DNA of 64,000 bases, from positions 3,043,001 to 3,107,000 of the forward strand of contig OX387205.1 of NCBI GenBank assembly GCA_947561715.1, read 5' to 3'. Shown one piece after another: positions 34,702-47,459 of the stretch. A model generated the notes under the pieces. The model was not told the origin of the DNA. It saw only the letters and a list, made by a program, of their open reading frames with translations, and searched no databases. Both the position numbers and the translations under genes were made by a program. Each line of letters opens with the position of its first letter. Within the stretch, counting starts at the first letter, position 1. This DNA is from Ascidia mentula (Eukaryota; Chordata; Ascidiacea; Phlebobranchia; Ascidiidae).

Positions 34702-37700
34702 CTGTTTGCGGGGTATGTGGTCTAGTGACATGTCATGAATCACAATTTCCCGGTTTTGTGACGGAGAAAAATGCTATATGTTGTTCCTCATATTATAACA
34801 TTAATTTTTCATGTAATGAATGAGGTTTGGTACCCAATGGCTTGAATGAAATGTAGTTTTTTTCTGTTGTTGACTGTGCAGCGGACGTAATTGTTGTTAG
34901 CGCCATTCACGTGAATATTGTTGTACGATCATTAGCTGTGCTCTGTAAAAACGTTCAATATAAATCTTTTCTTGGGATTTCTACACCAGCTCTCACTGTC
35001 GTGCACGTTAACAAGTAATAGCGGACGAATTATTTCCTGTACAAAGTAACCGTTGGCTTACATTATATATTCCACGCTTTCCTCGTATTATTTTGCTTTA
35101 TATAACGCTGCTGAAACGCCAGCTATAACATTTTGTAAACACATCCCGGTGTCAATCATGCATGACCAAATTTCAACCAATCAGGTGCTTAGGCCTCTCT
35201 AAAGAGCGACTGCATCTCTTTCTCCAACTCATTCCATTCAAACACGCTAGTGGATGATACTGCTTACTGAATGGAAGTATTACCAATCACAAGATTGTTG
35301 CAAACCTTCGGGTTTGTTTGATTACAATACTCAGAGTTATAACTATGTTGTCGATGTTGTTTAGGAAAGCTAAGTGAGGTTTCGAGAAGTCGCTCAGAAC
35401 TGGCGGCCTCCTTATCTACAGCCACTCAATTTGTTTGAAATAATTTTAAACAAATCTTTTCAGTTAACACTCAGACGTTTGGTTATTTCATAACGATACC
35501 TTAACCGAATCTTATTGATATCGCAAAAATGTTTCTGTAGCAAAGATGATTCGCTTTGCAATATTCCGTCAAATCATTGGTTACTTGAATGATTTTAAAC
35601 CACATCGATGCATCTCCAGAAAACACAAAAAAAGCTAATGTGGTGTGAGATTTCTGTAGCCTGAACAAAAAGCTGGAAGTGGTGCTGTTTTATTGCAAGT
35701 AGCTGGTCGACAAACTTGGCTTGATTCTTAGTTTCCTGTATTTTTTTTATAATTTGAGCACATCTCGGTATCGCTAGAAACCACAAAATAGTCAAGGGTG
35801 GTATGGGTTTTCAACAGCCTGAACGAACAAGATTTACGTGGAAAGTGGTGCGCTGTTTTAATTGTAAATGAGCTGATAGACAACCGTTGCAACTTTTCCA
35901 GTAATACATGTTATTTTCTTTGTTTACCTCTTGTAGTACAAGTGACTGAATCGTGTGATTTTCATGCTATCTGCGTATTGACATGTTTAACAATGAATGT
36001 TCGATAAAAAATTATCACGTTCACACCAGGTTTATGTGCATCGTGTTAAATAAAATAGGTACAGGTCATAATCCTCACAAGCAGGTCGGGAATAAATGAC
36101 CGTATTCAGGTGGTTGATTGACATACACACCATTACATAGCTTCAACCATGCATTCCTAGTAATCTGAAAAAATGGTTTCTTGTGATCCGTATTCATAAC
36201 CTTTCACACTTTAAAAAAATCTGGCTATGGCTTGCAGTATAAGTCGAAGAAAATAAACGTAAGTAGTATGTAGCTGACAGAGTTGAGAACTAAGAGACTT
36301 TCTTCCTGTTCTCTGAGATTCTCTTTCTGATTGGGAGACAAGAAGGAGTGTTCTTTCCTGTCTCCCATGTATGCATTCAAAATGGTGAATTGCTGCATGG
36401 AGATACTCACAGTTTACTCATGAGCCTTCCGGTCATAATTCGGAGTAAATTAAGATTCTCCTATTGTTAGTCAGAGGGAGCTCTCTTTTCGGTGTCCCAA
36501 TCGTGATTCTATTTTATCTTGGCCCTGCGTTTGATTGTTTAAAGTTTATGGGCGATATGACGGTTTTCTGCGTCAAGAAATTTACGACCGTGGTCACACA
36601 AAGTTGACCAGGATACGTTGCAACTACAAGAGTCGCGTTGCATTTCGTAGCGTTGTGGTTCTACTGTTTAGTGTGAATTTCAGCTTGAAAGCGACCGTTT
36701 CTGCATATGGTCACGATGACATCACACCAGTGGCGACGTGATCAACAAACAATTGTCTGATTATAAATCACTCATTAATTGTATCCGCTAGCGAAAAATT
36801 GAGAATGCCGCGATTTAGGAAATCTAGAAAAGCACAAACAAACGCAGTTAGTGTTCGAAACGTTTACTAATGATTAACAGCATTTTAGCTTTGGCTTTCA
36901 TTTTCAAAGTTATCAACTCCAAATATTTTGCACACAAACAAACATAAAGACAAATATAATGTTTCTGTTGCTGTTCCTATTTTTTCCCCTATTTTTAGGC
37001 AACTTTACAGTTAGTAGGACTACCCAAATAACTTACCTTTGCAGGTGCAGTATGCCCTCAAAATTTATCCACATGGTCTAACATAAGGAGAAGCTTTTGG
37101 GATGGTGTACATTTGGATGTGAAAAATCAGTACTTTTGCAGTAGGCAGCATTTTAAACGTTTAATATAATGAGATTCAAGATATTCAAATGCTCTGCTTA
37201 TAGGTTGACATTTGGAAGCTTTTTGCCCACGTAAATCGACATCGCTCTAATTTAGACAAAGCAGATTGTCCTTTGCAAGGCCATGGCATGGGTTGTAGAA
37301 AATAATGAAAATTATATGTTATCGCTTTTGTTTGTTTAACCAACATTCGTTCATTAACGCACGTCACTCTTTAATTCGCCAAGTCATGATACTCGTGCGT
37401 TATAAATCTGATAAGCCCGCTCTTGCAACCGAGAGAAATTCATCTTGGTCAACAACGAACTTTTCCGCTGACCAAAGCCTTATGATTTTTATATAATCTA
37501 CGTTTGTTTATGACATTTTTACCCGGTCAGCACGCCTGAAAGTTAGTCGTTATAATTGACCGCTTGGGCTGTAAAGCCAGACAGTTTGTTGAACCGTAAC
37601 ATTGAACATTTGTACTGTCTCAACGCCAATTGGATTTACTCGACCTTCGTCATTGAAATTGCATCTTTCGTTGTGAGTATTCGAATGTCTTACTAATTTT

Positions 37701-38150
37701 AATACAACCCAGTAATTACTAATTGCAGAGTGTTGGAGTCTTTTTGGAGTTATAGTTAGGCTTTGTGTTACCACTGAGTAAACTTAGCATAAAACCTACA
37801 GGGTCAAGCAGTTGCTCTTTTTCAGAAAAAAAGTAAAATACTTACCTAGGCTACTTCTCTTTGTGATTTAACAACTTAATTCTTTACTGCACATCCATAA
37901 CAACTGCGGAAAAGATCATAGCAACATGTTCCGACTTTGTTTTGTTATTGGTTTGCAAACCAAACCGCTAGCAATGTTCCCGCAAACTCCCAACTCTGCA
38001 CATCTGCAACACCTATGCCATACTTAGGGTCTTTGTTTTCAATTTTGCTTCAAAAAATTTAAAAACATCCCCGAACTGTCGTAATATTTGACATTTACCA
38101 ACCGAGACCAATCATTTTCTACACAGTAAAACGCGTGTAGCACAACTTAA
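34702..38150 (+). repeat. Array downstream module, unit B
   Basis: Homologous to the A and C modules but longer. Extra material includes about 150 bp near 35,545-35,690 that looks like an imperfect internal duplication of the following sequence, about 100 bp near 36,845-36,945, and the 507-bp LTR insertion at 37,294. No coding conservation. Confidence 0.65.
37294..37800. mobile_element. Solo LTR (507 bp)
   Basis: The insertion starts TGTAG and ends CTACA, the TG...CA form of LTRs. It is flanked by GGGT (37290-37293 and 37801-37804) and is absent from the matching point in unit A (near 31,212), where the flanks are continuous. With no internal region it is best read as a solo LTR left by recombination, of unknown family, younger than the A/B duplication. 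Confidence 0.75.
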
Positions 38151-39144
38151 CCTATGACCCCGATTCTCGCGCATGCGCGTTGGCGTTGGTGCAAATCATG
38201 AGTTTTTCAAGGAGCGTACAACTCATTTCCGTATTTTGTTCGACAAGTACTTTGAGAAATGCGAAATCAGTCCGTTTCCAGTTTAAAATCAGATGGTGGG
38301 AATTTTTGACAATGATACAAAGTTCAAAGGACGCTTGCAGTTAGTCATTAGCTCAAGACAAACAAAGTCATTGGTTGACGTCAATGTGCATGATTTGACG
38401 AAGGTCCCAAAATAGCACAAAAGTGTCGCTGGTTTTCGAGGTTTTCATCGAACAAAAAAAATTGTGTGCGCAATTGTTTACTTGGTCTGACCGTTGTTGA
38501 CAGTAAGGAGTAAGCAAATGGTACTTGTACACACTGAGGCTTGTTTGTTGAGTATTTGTCTCTAAGCACGCTTGGGCAACCTGGCATTATAAACGGTATT
38601 CCCCTGAAAGGTATTTTTAAGGACTCGTTTGGCATACCGTTCATGGGGCACATAAGATGTGTGCTTACTTTCACAAGGAGTGTCTCAGAAAATGCAAACG
38701 TGATTATTTCTAAGAAAAGTGCTTATTTTGGACTCGCGTGTGATCGTGATAGACGTTTTCAGATGAACCTTTGTTGCCTAAACAAAATAGACGTATTACA
38801 AATATCCTCTAAAATCAGGCAAAATTTCAGAAATACGTATAATTACGGCAGCAAAAATCACCGAAATGACTTTTTAGCCCAGGCCAATTTAACCCTGCGT
38901 ATGGGCCTATCTGTTTGACTTACATGATTGCTATACAAACCGTTACTTGGAATCTTACCTCATATGTACACACTAAGCATATTTTGGCAAATAACTAGTT
39001 ACTACTTGCAGTGATAAAGTGGAGCTGTGTTTACAACGGTTTTTTGTTATAGCTCATGTAAGCAGAGAGTATAGGCAGTGTTGTAAATTAAATCTTGTGG
39101 TTGTCAAAACGCTGTAAGAAAGCTTTTGAAAAATTTAAGCGATA
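38151..39144 (+). promoter_or_regulatory. Upstream module and probable promoter of gene C
   Basis: Best example of the unit's 5' flank. The proximal 155 bp (from about 38,990: TTACTACTTGCAGTGATAAA through TTTACAACGG to GCTGTAAGAAAGC) recur before copy 0, A, B and D at the same distance from the ATG. Conservation of this short window above its surroundings suggests promoter plus 5' UTR. No experimental start site can be inferred. Confidence 0.5.
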
Positions 39145-41418
39145 ATGATGTCATTGGACGAAAATCAACTTCATACTGATCTCCTGTCGTTGCACAAACT
39201 TAAACCATGGTGGGAGACTATCCGTACTTACATAATTGCTGCCATGATAACTTCAAGTTTGTTTCTGCTGTACAAGGCCGATACAGACGCGCTGAGATGT
39301 CTTCCACTGAACAGCAGCAAAGTAGAGTCGTTTTCAGAACCACAGATGATGTTTATAAATGAGGTTTGTAAGGAAAATGCAAATTTTTTCCTTCTCAACT
39401 TCTGGTGGATCTCGCTACTGGTTTCCGGGTTTCTTTACGTGGTGATGAACTTTTGGGAACACATTCCTCATGTGGCTAACGAAATTTCCGGTTTTCGGAA
39501 GTTATTCGATCTGGTTTCTAAATTTGGCGGTTCAACAGATTCTCTCATCAAGATGGCTACCACTGCTGATTCACCCGATTCACCAGAAATTGAACGTCAA
39601 CGTAGAGCAGCTTGTCGGCGGATCGCGTCAGAATTTTGGACACCGCCGGATGAAAAGTCTTCTTGGCCCGCGGAATTAAACAAACTTTTTGATGATTTGC
39701 AGAAAGACGCCATAAAACATTTGTATGCGTTTCCATATCTGGAAATGTGGGGAGTTTACAGAGGACAAGGTGGTGTGTCTTTTTATGATGGTGAACATTT
39801 ATTCAGTGCCATTAAACCCGAGGTATTGCTTGCCCAACCGAAGGAAGAATATTTAATATTCCTGGACTTTTGCGAAGAAGACACGTCACCAAAATTAGAA
39901 ATCCTGATGACGCAAGTATGTCGTCATGAAACCGAAGCCCACAGAAATTTAAGGCAAACCAGCCAGTGGCCAACAAGCTTGATTTTGCGTAACATTGCCA
40001 AGGAATCAACATCTTGGTGTGGTGAAAAACACATCGATCGCTCTAAATATAAAAGCAATGAGTATTTCAACGGAAGAATCGAATCCTTGCGTCAGTTATT
40101 AATTCTTCGCCAAATCGAGGGTGTCCGAAAATTGAAAGAGGAATTTTCTGGGATTTTGAGTGTAAATGTTCGTCACATTTTGGAAAAAATCCAAGCCGAT
40201 GCTATTTGTCTGTTGAAGATTCTACGCAGTAAAGAGGAGGGAAAAAGCTTGGAAAATATAAGGCACCTGTTTCCAACAAATCAAAGCGAAAATGAAGAAT
40301 ACATCAGTGAAAATGAAACCTTTAAATCTCACAGGAAGTTTCGTTGCGAGGCAGCAGCCGAAAAGTGTGACCACATACTTTTGAGTCTGGAATCAAAGAG
40401 GCATAGTTTTATACCACTGAGTGAAAACCATAGCGTCTACAAGCAATCGATATCGGAAGTAATGTTGAAGATAGACGACCAACGATTTCTTCTGCTTCTG
40501 GAAACTGTGCGTGAACACACGCCCGAAGATCAGCTTAAAATGATTGCCGAACAATACAACAGTCTAGAAAATAATGTTGAACAGGTGGAAGAAAGCTTGA
40601 TAGACAATGTTCGAATGGTGGAAGGATACAAACAACTTCTCGTTTTGCGAGTGATTGTTACAGTGTCTGAGCTCGTCACTCACTTAAAACGACGTCCAAG
40701 TAGAAGCAAAAACCCAACTGCTGCCAAATCCAACAAGAGAAACTTCAATGTCAGAACCGTATATTTTGTGAGAAACGCTGCATCTCTTGTACTTGCAGTA
40801 GCAGTTATTTTGTTGTATACGTTCTGCATGTTTGTTGGAATTTCAGATGCAATGTTTGTTTGCAACAACACTTACAAATGCATTTACCACTCGTTTAAAA
40901 CACCCCAGCTTATTGCCTACGCACAGGGCATTTGGCTTGGCATCCAGTGCTTATTCTTTGTCGCCCTCATGTGGAAGTTTTGTCCGCAAATGAATGACAC
41001 TTTCAGCGGTACGAATTTTCTTCTTCAGCTTTGCGAAAATAGCGGGGAAAGAAGAAACGTGCAAGTTTTCAAAAACTTACGAAAGGGAATGGAAGCCAAT
41101 AAACATGCGATCATCTACGGACTCCGTAAAAATCTTATTCCAGTTGCTTCTTTCGGCGACGTCGGATTCTTTCTGTTTTACTTGGAGATGACTAACGATG
41201 ACGTATCGGATTTTTTGAAAAGCAACTTTGTGAGAAATAACAAGGATCCGGTCGTTGCTAAAACCCTAAGCACTCTTGAAAGGTTCAGAATCCAAACATC
41301 GAACGAGGAAATCAATGAATGTGGTTCCAAGAAAGATGTGAAAAGAAAGGAGAAGAATTCTGCTTATTATTTGTCTACTGAAGTTGATTCGGAAACCGAC
41401 CACATACATCTGTTATAA
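39145..41418 (+). CDS. LRRC8/pannexin-like channel protein, gene C (757 aa)
   Basis: Intact paralogue. Its N-terminal third (LDENQLHTDL, LVSKFGG, WTPPDEKSSWPAELNKL) pairs with A. The middle part (EKIQADAICLLKILRS, ISENETFKSHRKFRC) pairs with E. The segment before TM3 is distinctive, KRRPSRSKNPTAAKSNKRN, more basic than in the others. TM3 is NAASLVLAVAVILLYTFCM. Extracellular cysteines, the KPWW motif and the LRR-less C-terminus ending DHIHLL are retained. The mixture of affinities points to gene conversion or unequal exchange. Confidence 0.8.
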   Translation: MMSLDENQLHTDLLSLHKLKPWWETIRTYIIAAMITSSLFLLYKADTDALRCLPLNSSKVESFSEPQMMFINEVCKENANFFLLNFWWISLLVSGFLYVVMNFWEHIPHVANEISGFRKLFDLVSKFGGSTDSLIKMATTADSPDSPEIERQRRAACRRIASEFWTPPDEKSSWPAELNKLFDDLQKDAIKHLYAFPYLEMWGVYRGQGGVSFYDGEHLFSAIKPEVLLAQPKEEYLIFLDFCEEDTSPKLEILMTQVCRHETEAHRNLRQTSQWPTSLILRNIAKESTSWCGEKHIDRSKYKSNEYFNGRIESLRQLLILRQIEGVRKLKEEFSGILSVNVRHILEKIQADAICLLKILRSKEEGKSLENIRHLFPTNQSENEEYISENETFKSHRKFRCEAAAEKCDHILLSLESKRHSFIPLSENHSVYKQSISEVMLKIDDQRFLLLLETVREHTPEDQLKMIAEQYNSLENNVEQVEESLIDNVRMVEGYKQLLVLRVIVTVSELVTHLKRRPSRSKNPTAAKSNKRNFNVRTVYFVRNAASLVLAVAVILLYTFCMFVGISDAMFVCNNTYKCIYHSFKTPQLIAYAQGIWLGIQCLFFVALMWKFCPQMNDTFSGTNFLLQLCENSGERRNVQVFKNLRKGMEANKHAIIYGLRKNLIPVASFGDVGFFLFYLEMTNDDVSDFLKSNFVRNNKDPVVAKTLSTLERFRIQTSNEEINECGSKKDVKRKEKNSAYYLSTEVDSETDHIHLL

Positions 41419-43970
41419 CTGTTTGCTGGGTATGTGGTCTAGTGACATGTCATAAATCCCAATTTCCCGGTTTTGTAACTGTTAAGATGCTATATGTTGT
41501 TCCTCATATTATGACGTTAATTTTTCATCTAATGAATGTAGTTTGGTACCCAATGGCTTGAATGAAATGTAGTTTTTGTCTGATGTTGACTGTGCAGCGG
41601 ACATACGTGTTTTTAGCGCATTTCGCGTGTATATCGTTGTACGACCATGAGCTTGGCAATTGGATTTGCGCACCAGCTTGCACCAACGTATGCGTAAACA
41701 AGTAATAGCGGACGATTTATTTCATGTACAAAGTAACCATTGGCTTACATTTTATGTTCCTCGTTTTCCTTGTATGATTTCGCTTTATATAACGCTGCTG
41801 AAACGCCAGCTACAACATTTTGTAAACACTTCCCGGTGTCCATCATGCATGACCGGTTTTCAACCAATCACGTGCTTAGGCCTCTCTCAAGAGCGACTGC
41901 ATCTCTTTCTCCAACTCATTCCATTCAAATACGATAGTGGATGATACTGCTCACTGAATGGAAGTATTACGAATCACAAGATTGTTGCAAACCTTCGGGT
42001 TTGTTTGATTACAATACTCAGAGTTATAACTGTTGTCCATGTTGTTTAGGAAAGTTAAGTAAGGTTTCGGGAGCTCGCTCAGTACTGGTAGCCGCTTTAT
42101 CTACAGCTACTCAATTCCTTCAAAATAATTCTTAAAAAATCGTTTAACTCCCAGACGTTTAATTATTTCATAACGATACCGTAACCGAATCTTATTGATA
42201 TTGATATCGTAATAATGTTTCTGTAGCAAAGATGCTGTTTTACTGCAAGTAGCTGGTAGACAAAATTGGCTTGATCCCTAATTTCCTGTATTTTTTTTCA
42301 TTTGAGCACATTTCGGTATCGCCAGAAACCACAAAATAGTCAAGGGTGGTATGGGTTTTCAACAGTCTGAACGAACAAGATCTACGTGGAAAGTGGTGCT
42401 GTTTTAATTGTAATGAACTGATAGACAACTTACACGTTGCAACGTTTCCAGTAATTCTTGATATTTTCGTCTGACGCCTTGTAGTACAAGTGACAAAACC
42501 ATATAATTTCCAACCTATCTGCGTATTGACATGCTTGAACACTGAATGTTCGATCATAAATTATCCAGTTCATACCAGGTTTATGTGTGTCGCGTTAGAT
42601 AAAATAGGTACAGGTCATAATCCTCACAAGCAGGTTGGGAATCAATGATCGTATTCAGGTGGTTGAGTGACATACACGCCGTTGGGTAGAACCATGCATT
42701 CCTAGTAATCTGAAAAAATTGTTTCTTGTGATCAGTATTCATAACCTTTCACACTTTAAAAAATCTGGCCATCGCTTGCTGTATAAATCGCCGAAAATAA
42801 ACGTAAGTAGTATGTAGCTGATAGAGTAGAGAACAAAGATTTTTTCTTCCTATTCTCTGAGATTCTCTATCTGATTGAGAGACAAGAAGGAGTGTTCTTT
42901 CCTGTCTCCCATGTATGCATTTAAAATGGTGAATTGCTGCATGGAGATACTCACACTTTACTCATGAGCCTTCCGGTCTTAATTCGGAGTAAAATAAGAT
43001 TTTCCTATTGTTAGTCAGAGAGAGAGAGAGAGAGAGCTCTCTTTTCGGTGTCCCAATCGTGATTCTATTTGATGTTGGCCCTGCGTTTGACCTTTGTTTG
43101 AAGCTTTTCGACGATTCGACGGAATTCTGCATCAAGAAAATTGCGACCGAGCTCACACAAAGTTCACCAGGATACGTTGCCACTACAAGAGTCGCGTGGC
43201 ATTTCGTAGCGTTGTGGTTCTACTGTTTAGTGTGAATTTCAGCTTGAAAGCGACCGTTTCTGCATATGGTCACGATGACATAACACCAGTGGAGACGTGA
43301 TCAACAAACAATTGTCTGATTATAAATCACTCATTAATTGTTTCCGCTAGCGAAAAATTTAGAATGCCGCGATTTAGGAAATGTAGAAAAGCATAAACAA
43401 ACAGAAAGAAAAATATAATGTTTCTGTTGCTGTTCCTATTTTCTTCCCTATTTTTAGGCAACTTCACAGTTAATAGGACTACCCAAATAACTAACCTTTA
43501 CAGGTGCAGTATGCCCGCAAAATTTATCCAGATGGTCTAACATAAGGAGAAGCTTTTGGGATGGTGTACATTTGGATGTGAAAAATCAGTACTGTTGCAG
43601 TAGGCAGTATTTTAAAGATTTAATTTAATGAGACTCCAGGTATTCAAATTAATTCTTAACTGCACATCCATAACATCTGCGGAAAAGATCATAGCAACAT
43701 GTTCCGACTTTATTTTGTTGTTGGTTTGCAAACCAAACCGCTTACAATGTTCCCGCAAACTCTCAACTCTGCACATCTGCAACACCTATGCCATACTTAG
43801 GGTCTTTGTTTTCAATTTTGCTTCAAAAAATTTAAAAACATCCCCGAACTGTCGTTATATTTGACATTTACCAACCGAGACCAATCATTTTCTCCACAAC
43901 CAAACGCTTGTAGCACAACTTGACCTATTACCTCGATTCTCGCGCATGCGCATTGGCGTTGGTGCAAATC
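41419..43970 (+). repeat. Array downstream module, unit C
   Basis: Homologous to A and B modules. Contains a (GA)n run at 43016-43037 that is much shorter in A and B, and it lacks about 250 bp present in A and B near 43,650. No coding conservation. Confidence 0.65.
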
Positions 43971-44793
43971 ATGAATTATTCTAGGAGCGCACAACTAATT
44001 TCCGTATTTTCTTCAACAAGTACTTTGAGAAAGGCGAAATCAGTCCGTTTCTCGTTTAAAACAAGGAAGTGGGAATTTCTGGCAATGATACGAAGTTCAA
44101 ACGTACACTTGCAGTTAGCTATTAGCTCAAGACAAACAAAGTCATAGGCTGACGCACTGGAATTCATGGTTTTCTTCGAACAAACAGTAAGGAGTATGCA
44201 GATGTTACTTGTACACGCTGAGCCTTGTTTTTTGAATAGTTGTCTGTAAGAACGCCTTGGCAACCTGGCATCATAAACGTTATACCCCTGAAAAGACTTT
44301 TCAAGGACATAAAATGTGTGCTTACTTTCACAAGCAGTGTCTCAGAAAATGCAAACGTGCTTATTTCTAAGAAAAGTGCTTATTTTGGACTCGCGTGTTA
44401 TCGTGATAGACGTTTTTAGATGAACCTTCGTTGCTTAAAATATAGACGTATTACAAATATCCTCTAAAATCAGGCAAAGTTTCAGAAATACGAATAATTA
44501 CGGCAACAGAAATCACCGAACTGACTTTTCAGCCCAGGCCAATTTAACCCTGCGTATGGGCCTACTGTTTGACTTACATGATTGCTATACAAACAGTTAC
44601 GCGGAATCTTATCATCTGTGTACACACTATGCCTTTTTTTTGGTAAATAAATAACTAGTAACTACATCAAGTAGTAAAGTGGAGCTGTATTTACAACGGT
44701 TTGTTGGTATAGCTCATGTAAGCAGAGAGTAGGCAGTTTGAATCATCTGGTTGTTAATATGCTGTAAGAAAGCCTTTAAAATTTTATTTGTGA
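43971..44793 (+). repeat. Array upstream module, unit D
   Basis: Very close to the module of B, including the same shortened form without the extra block found in A. The B-D similarity extends into the first half of the gene, so D plus its promoter is a recent duplicate of a B-like unit. Confidence 0.65.
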
Positions 44794-47066
44794 ATGATGT
44801 CACTGGAAGAAAATCACCTTCATGCTGATCTCCTGTCGTTGCATAAACTTAAACCATGGTGGGAGACTATCCGCACTTATATAATTGCTGCCATGATAAC
44901 TTCAAGTTTGTTTCTGCTGTATAAGGCCGATACAGACGCACTGAGATGTCTTCCACTGAACAGCAGCAAAGTAGAGTCGTTTTCAGAACCACAGATGATG
45001 TTTGTAAATAAGGCTTGTGAGGAAAATGCGAATTTTTTCCTGCTTAACTTCTGGTGGATCTCGCTACTGGTTTCCGGGTTTCTTTACGTGGTGATGAACT
45101 TTTGGGAACACATTCCTCATGTGGCTAACGAAATCGCCGGTTTTCGGAAGTTATTCGATCTGATTTCTGAATTTGGCGGTTCAACAGATTCTCTCATTAA
45201 GATGGCTACCACTGCTGATTCACCTGATTCTCCAGAAATTGAACGTCAACGTAGAGCAGCTTGTCGGCAGATCGCGTCAGAATTTTGGGCACCGCCGGAT
45301 AAAAGGTCTTCTTGGCCCGCGGAAATAAACAAACTTCTCGATGATTTGCAGAATGACGCTGTAAAACATTTGTATGCGTTTCCATATCTGGAAATGTCTG
45401 CTGTTTACAGAGGACAAGGTGGTGTGTCTTTTTATGATGGTGAACATTTGCACAGTGTTATTAAACCAGAGGTACTGCTTGCCCAACCGAAGGAAGAATA
45501 TTTATCATTCCTGGACTTTTGTGAAAAAGACACGTCACCAAAATTAGAAAACCTGATGACGCAAGTATGTCGTCATAAAACCAACGGCCACATAAAAATA
45601 CGGCAAATCAGCGAGTCGCCAACAAGCTTGATTTTGCGTAACATTGCCAAGGAATCGACGTCTTGGTGTAGTGAAAAACACATCGATCGCATTAAAGATA
45701 AAAGCAATGAGTATTTCGACGGAAGAATCGAAGCCTTACGTCAGTTATTAATTCTTCGCCAAATCGAGGGTGTCAGAAAATTAAAAGAGGAAGTTTCTGG
45801 GATTTTAAGTGGAAATGTTCGTCAAATCCTGGCAAGAATCCAAGCCGATGCTATTTGTCTGTTGAAGATTCTTCGCAATAAAAAGGAGGGAAAAAGCTTG
45901 GAAAACATAAGGCACCTGTTTCCAACAAATCAAAGTGAAAGTGAGGAAATATTAGGGAAAATGAAGCCTTTAAATCTCACAAGAAGTTTCGTTGCGAGGC
46001 AGCAGCCGAAAAGTGTGACAACATACTTTTAAGTCTGGCGCTAAAGAGACATAGTTTTATACCACTGAGCGAAAACCATAATGTCTACAAGCAAGCGATA
46101 TCGGAAGTAATGTTGAAGATAGACGACCAACGACTTCTTCTGTTTCTGGAAACTGTGCGTGAACAAATACTCGAAGATCAGCTCAAAATGATTGCCGAAC
46201 AATACAACAGTCTGGAAAATAATGTTAAACAGGTGGAAGAAAGCTTGATAGACAATGTTCGAATGGTGGAAGGATACAAACAACTTCTCGTTTTGCGAGT
46301 GATTGTTACAGTGTCTGAGCTGGTCACTCACTTAAAACAACTTCGAAGTAGAAGTAAAAACACAGCTGCTGCCAAATCTAACAACAGCAACTTCAATGTC
46401 AGGACTGTATATTTTGTGAGAAACCTTGCATCTCTTGTAGTTGCAGTAGCAGTTATTTTGTTGTATACGTTCTGCATGTTTGTTGGAATTTCAGATGCAA
46501 TGTTTGTTTGCAACAACACTTACAAATGCATTTACCACTCGTTTAGAACACCCCAGCTTATTGCCTACGCACAGAGCATTTTGCTTGGCATCCAGTGCTT
46601 ATTCTTTGTCGCCCTCATGTGGAAGTTTTGTCCGCAATTGAATGACACTTTCAGCGGTACGAATTTTCTTCTTCAGCTTTGCGAAAATAGCGGGGAAAGA
46701 AGAAACGTGCAAGTTTTCAAAAACTTACGAAAGGGAATGGAAGCCAATAAACATGAATTCATCTATGGACTCCGTAAAAATCTCACTCCAGCAGCTTCTT
46801 TCGGCGACGTCGGATTCTTTCTGTTTTACTTGGAGATGACTGACGATGACGTATCAGATTTTTTGAAAAGCAACTTTGTGAGAAATAACAAGGATCCGGT
46901 CGTTGCTAAAACCTTAAGCACTCTTGAAAGGTTTAGAATCCAAACATCGAACGAGGAAATCAATGAATGTGGTTCCAAGAAAGATGTGAAAAGAAAGGAG
47001 AAGAATTCTGCTTATTATTTGTCTACTGAAGTTGATTCGGAAACCGATCACATACATCTGTTATAA
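44794..47066 (+). pseudogene. LRRC8/pannexin-like channel gene D, single frameshift
   Basis: Nearly intact copy. The first frame runs to 46032 (412 aa) but the last codons are out of register with A-C. One base is missing near 45,945 compared with B (GAAAATGAAGAAAATATTA in B, GAAAGTGAGGAAATATTA here). The correct frame then stays open to the usual DHIHLL end at 47066, including TM3, the second extracellular loop and TM4. The N-terminal half is B-like, the C-terminal part (RNLASLVVAVAV, NKHEFIYGLRKNL, MTDDDVSDF) is E-like. With only one lesion it is a very young pseudogene, a sequencing error, or a gene producing a 412-aa protein with TM1-TM2 only. Confidence 0.8.
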
Positions 47067-47459
47067 CTGTTTGCTGGGTATGTGGTCTAGTGATATGCCA
47101 TGAATCCATATTTCCAGGTTTTGTAACTGTTATAACGCTGTATGTTGTTCCTCATATTATGACGTTAAATTTTCATCTAATGAATGTAGTTTGGTACCCA
47201 ATGGTTTGAATGAAATGTAGTTTTTTTCTGATGTTGACTGTGCACAGGACGTAATTGTTGTTAGCGCCATTTCGTGTGTATATCATTGTACGACCATGAG
47301 CTGTGCTCTGCAATGGGATTTGCACACCAGCTCGCACTAACGTGTATGTTAACAAGTAATAGCGGACGAAATATTTCCTGTACAAAGTAGCCGCTTACAT
47401 TCTGTATTCCTCGTTTTTCTCGTATTATTTCGCAATATATATATAAAGAATCATTTATA

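Noticed and set aside
43016-43037. (GA)n microsatellite
   Set aside because: Ordinary short expansion at a GAGAG run also present in A and B.
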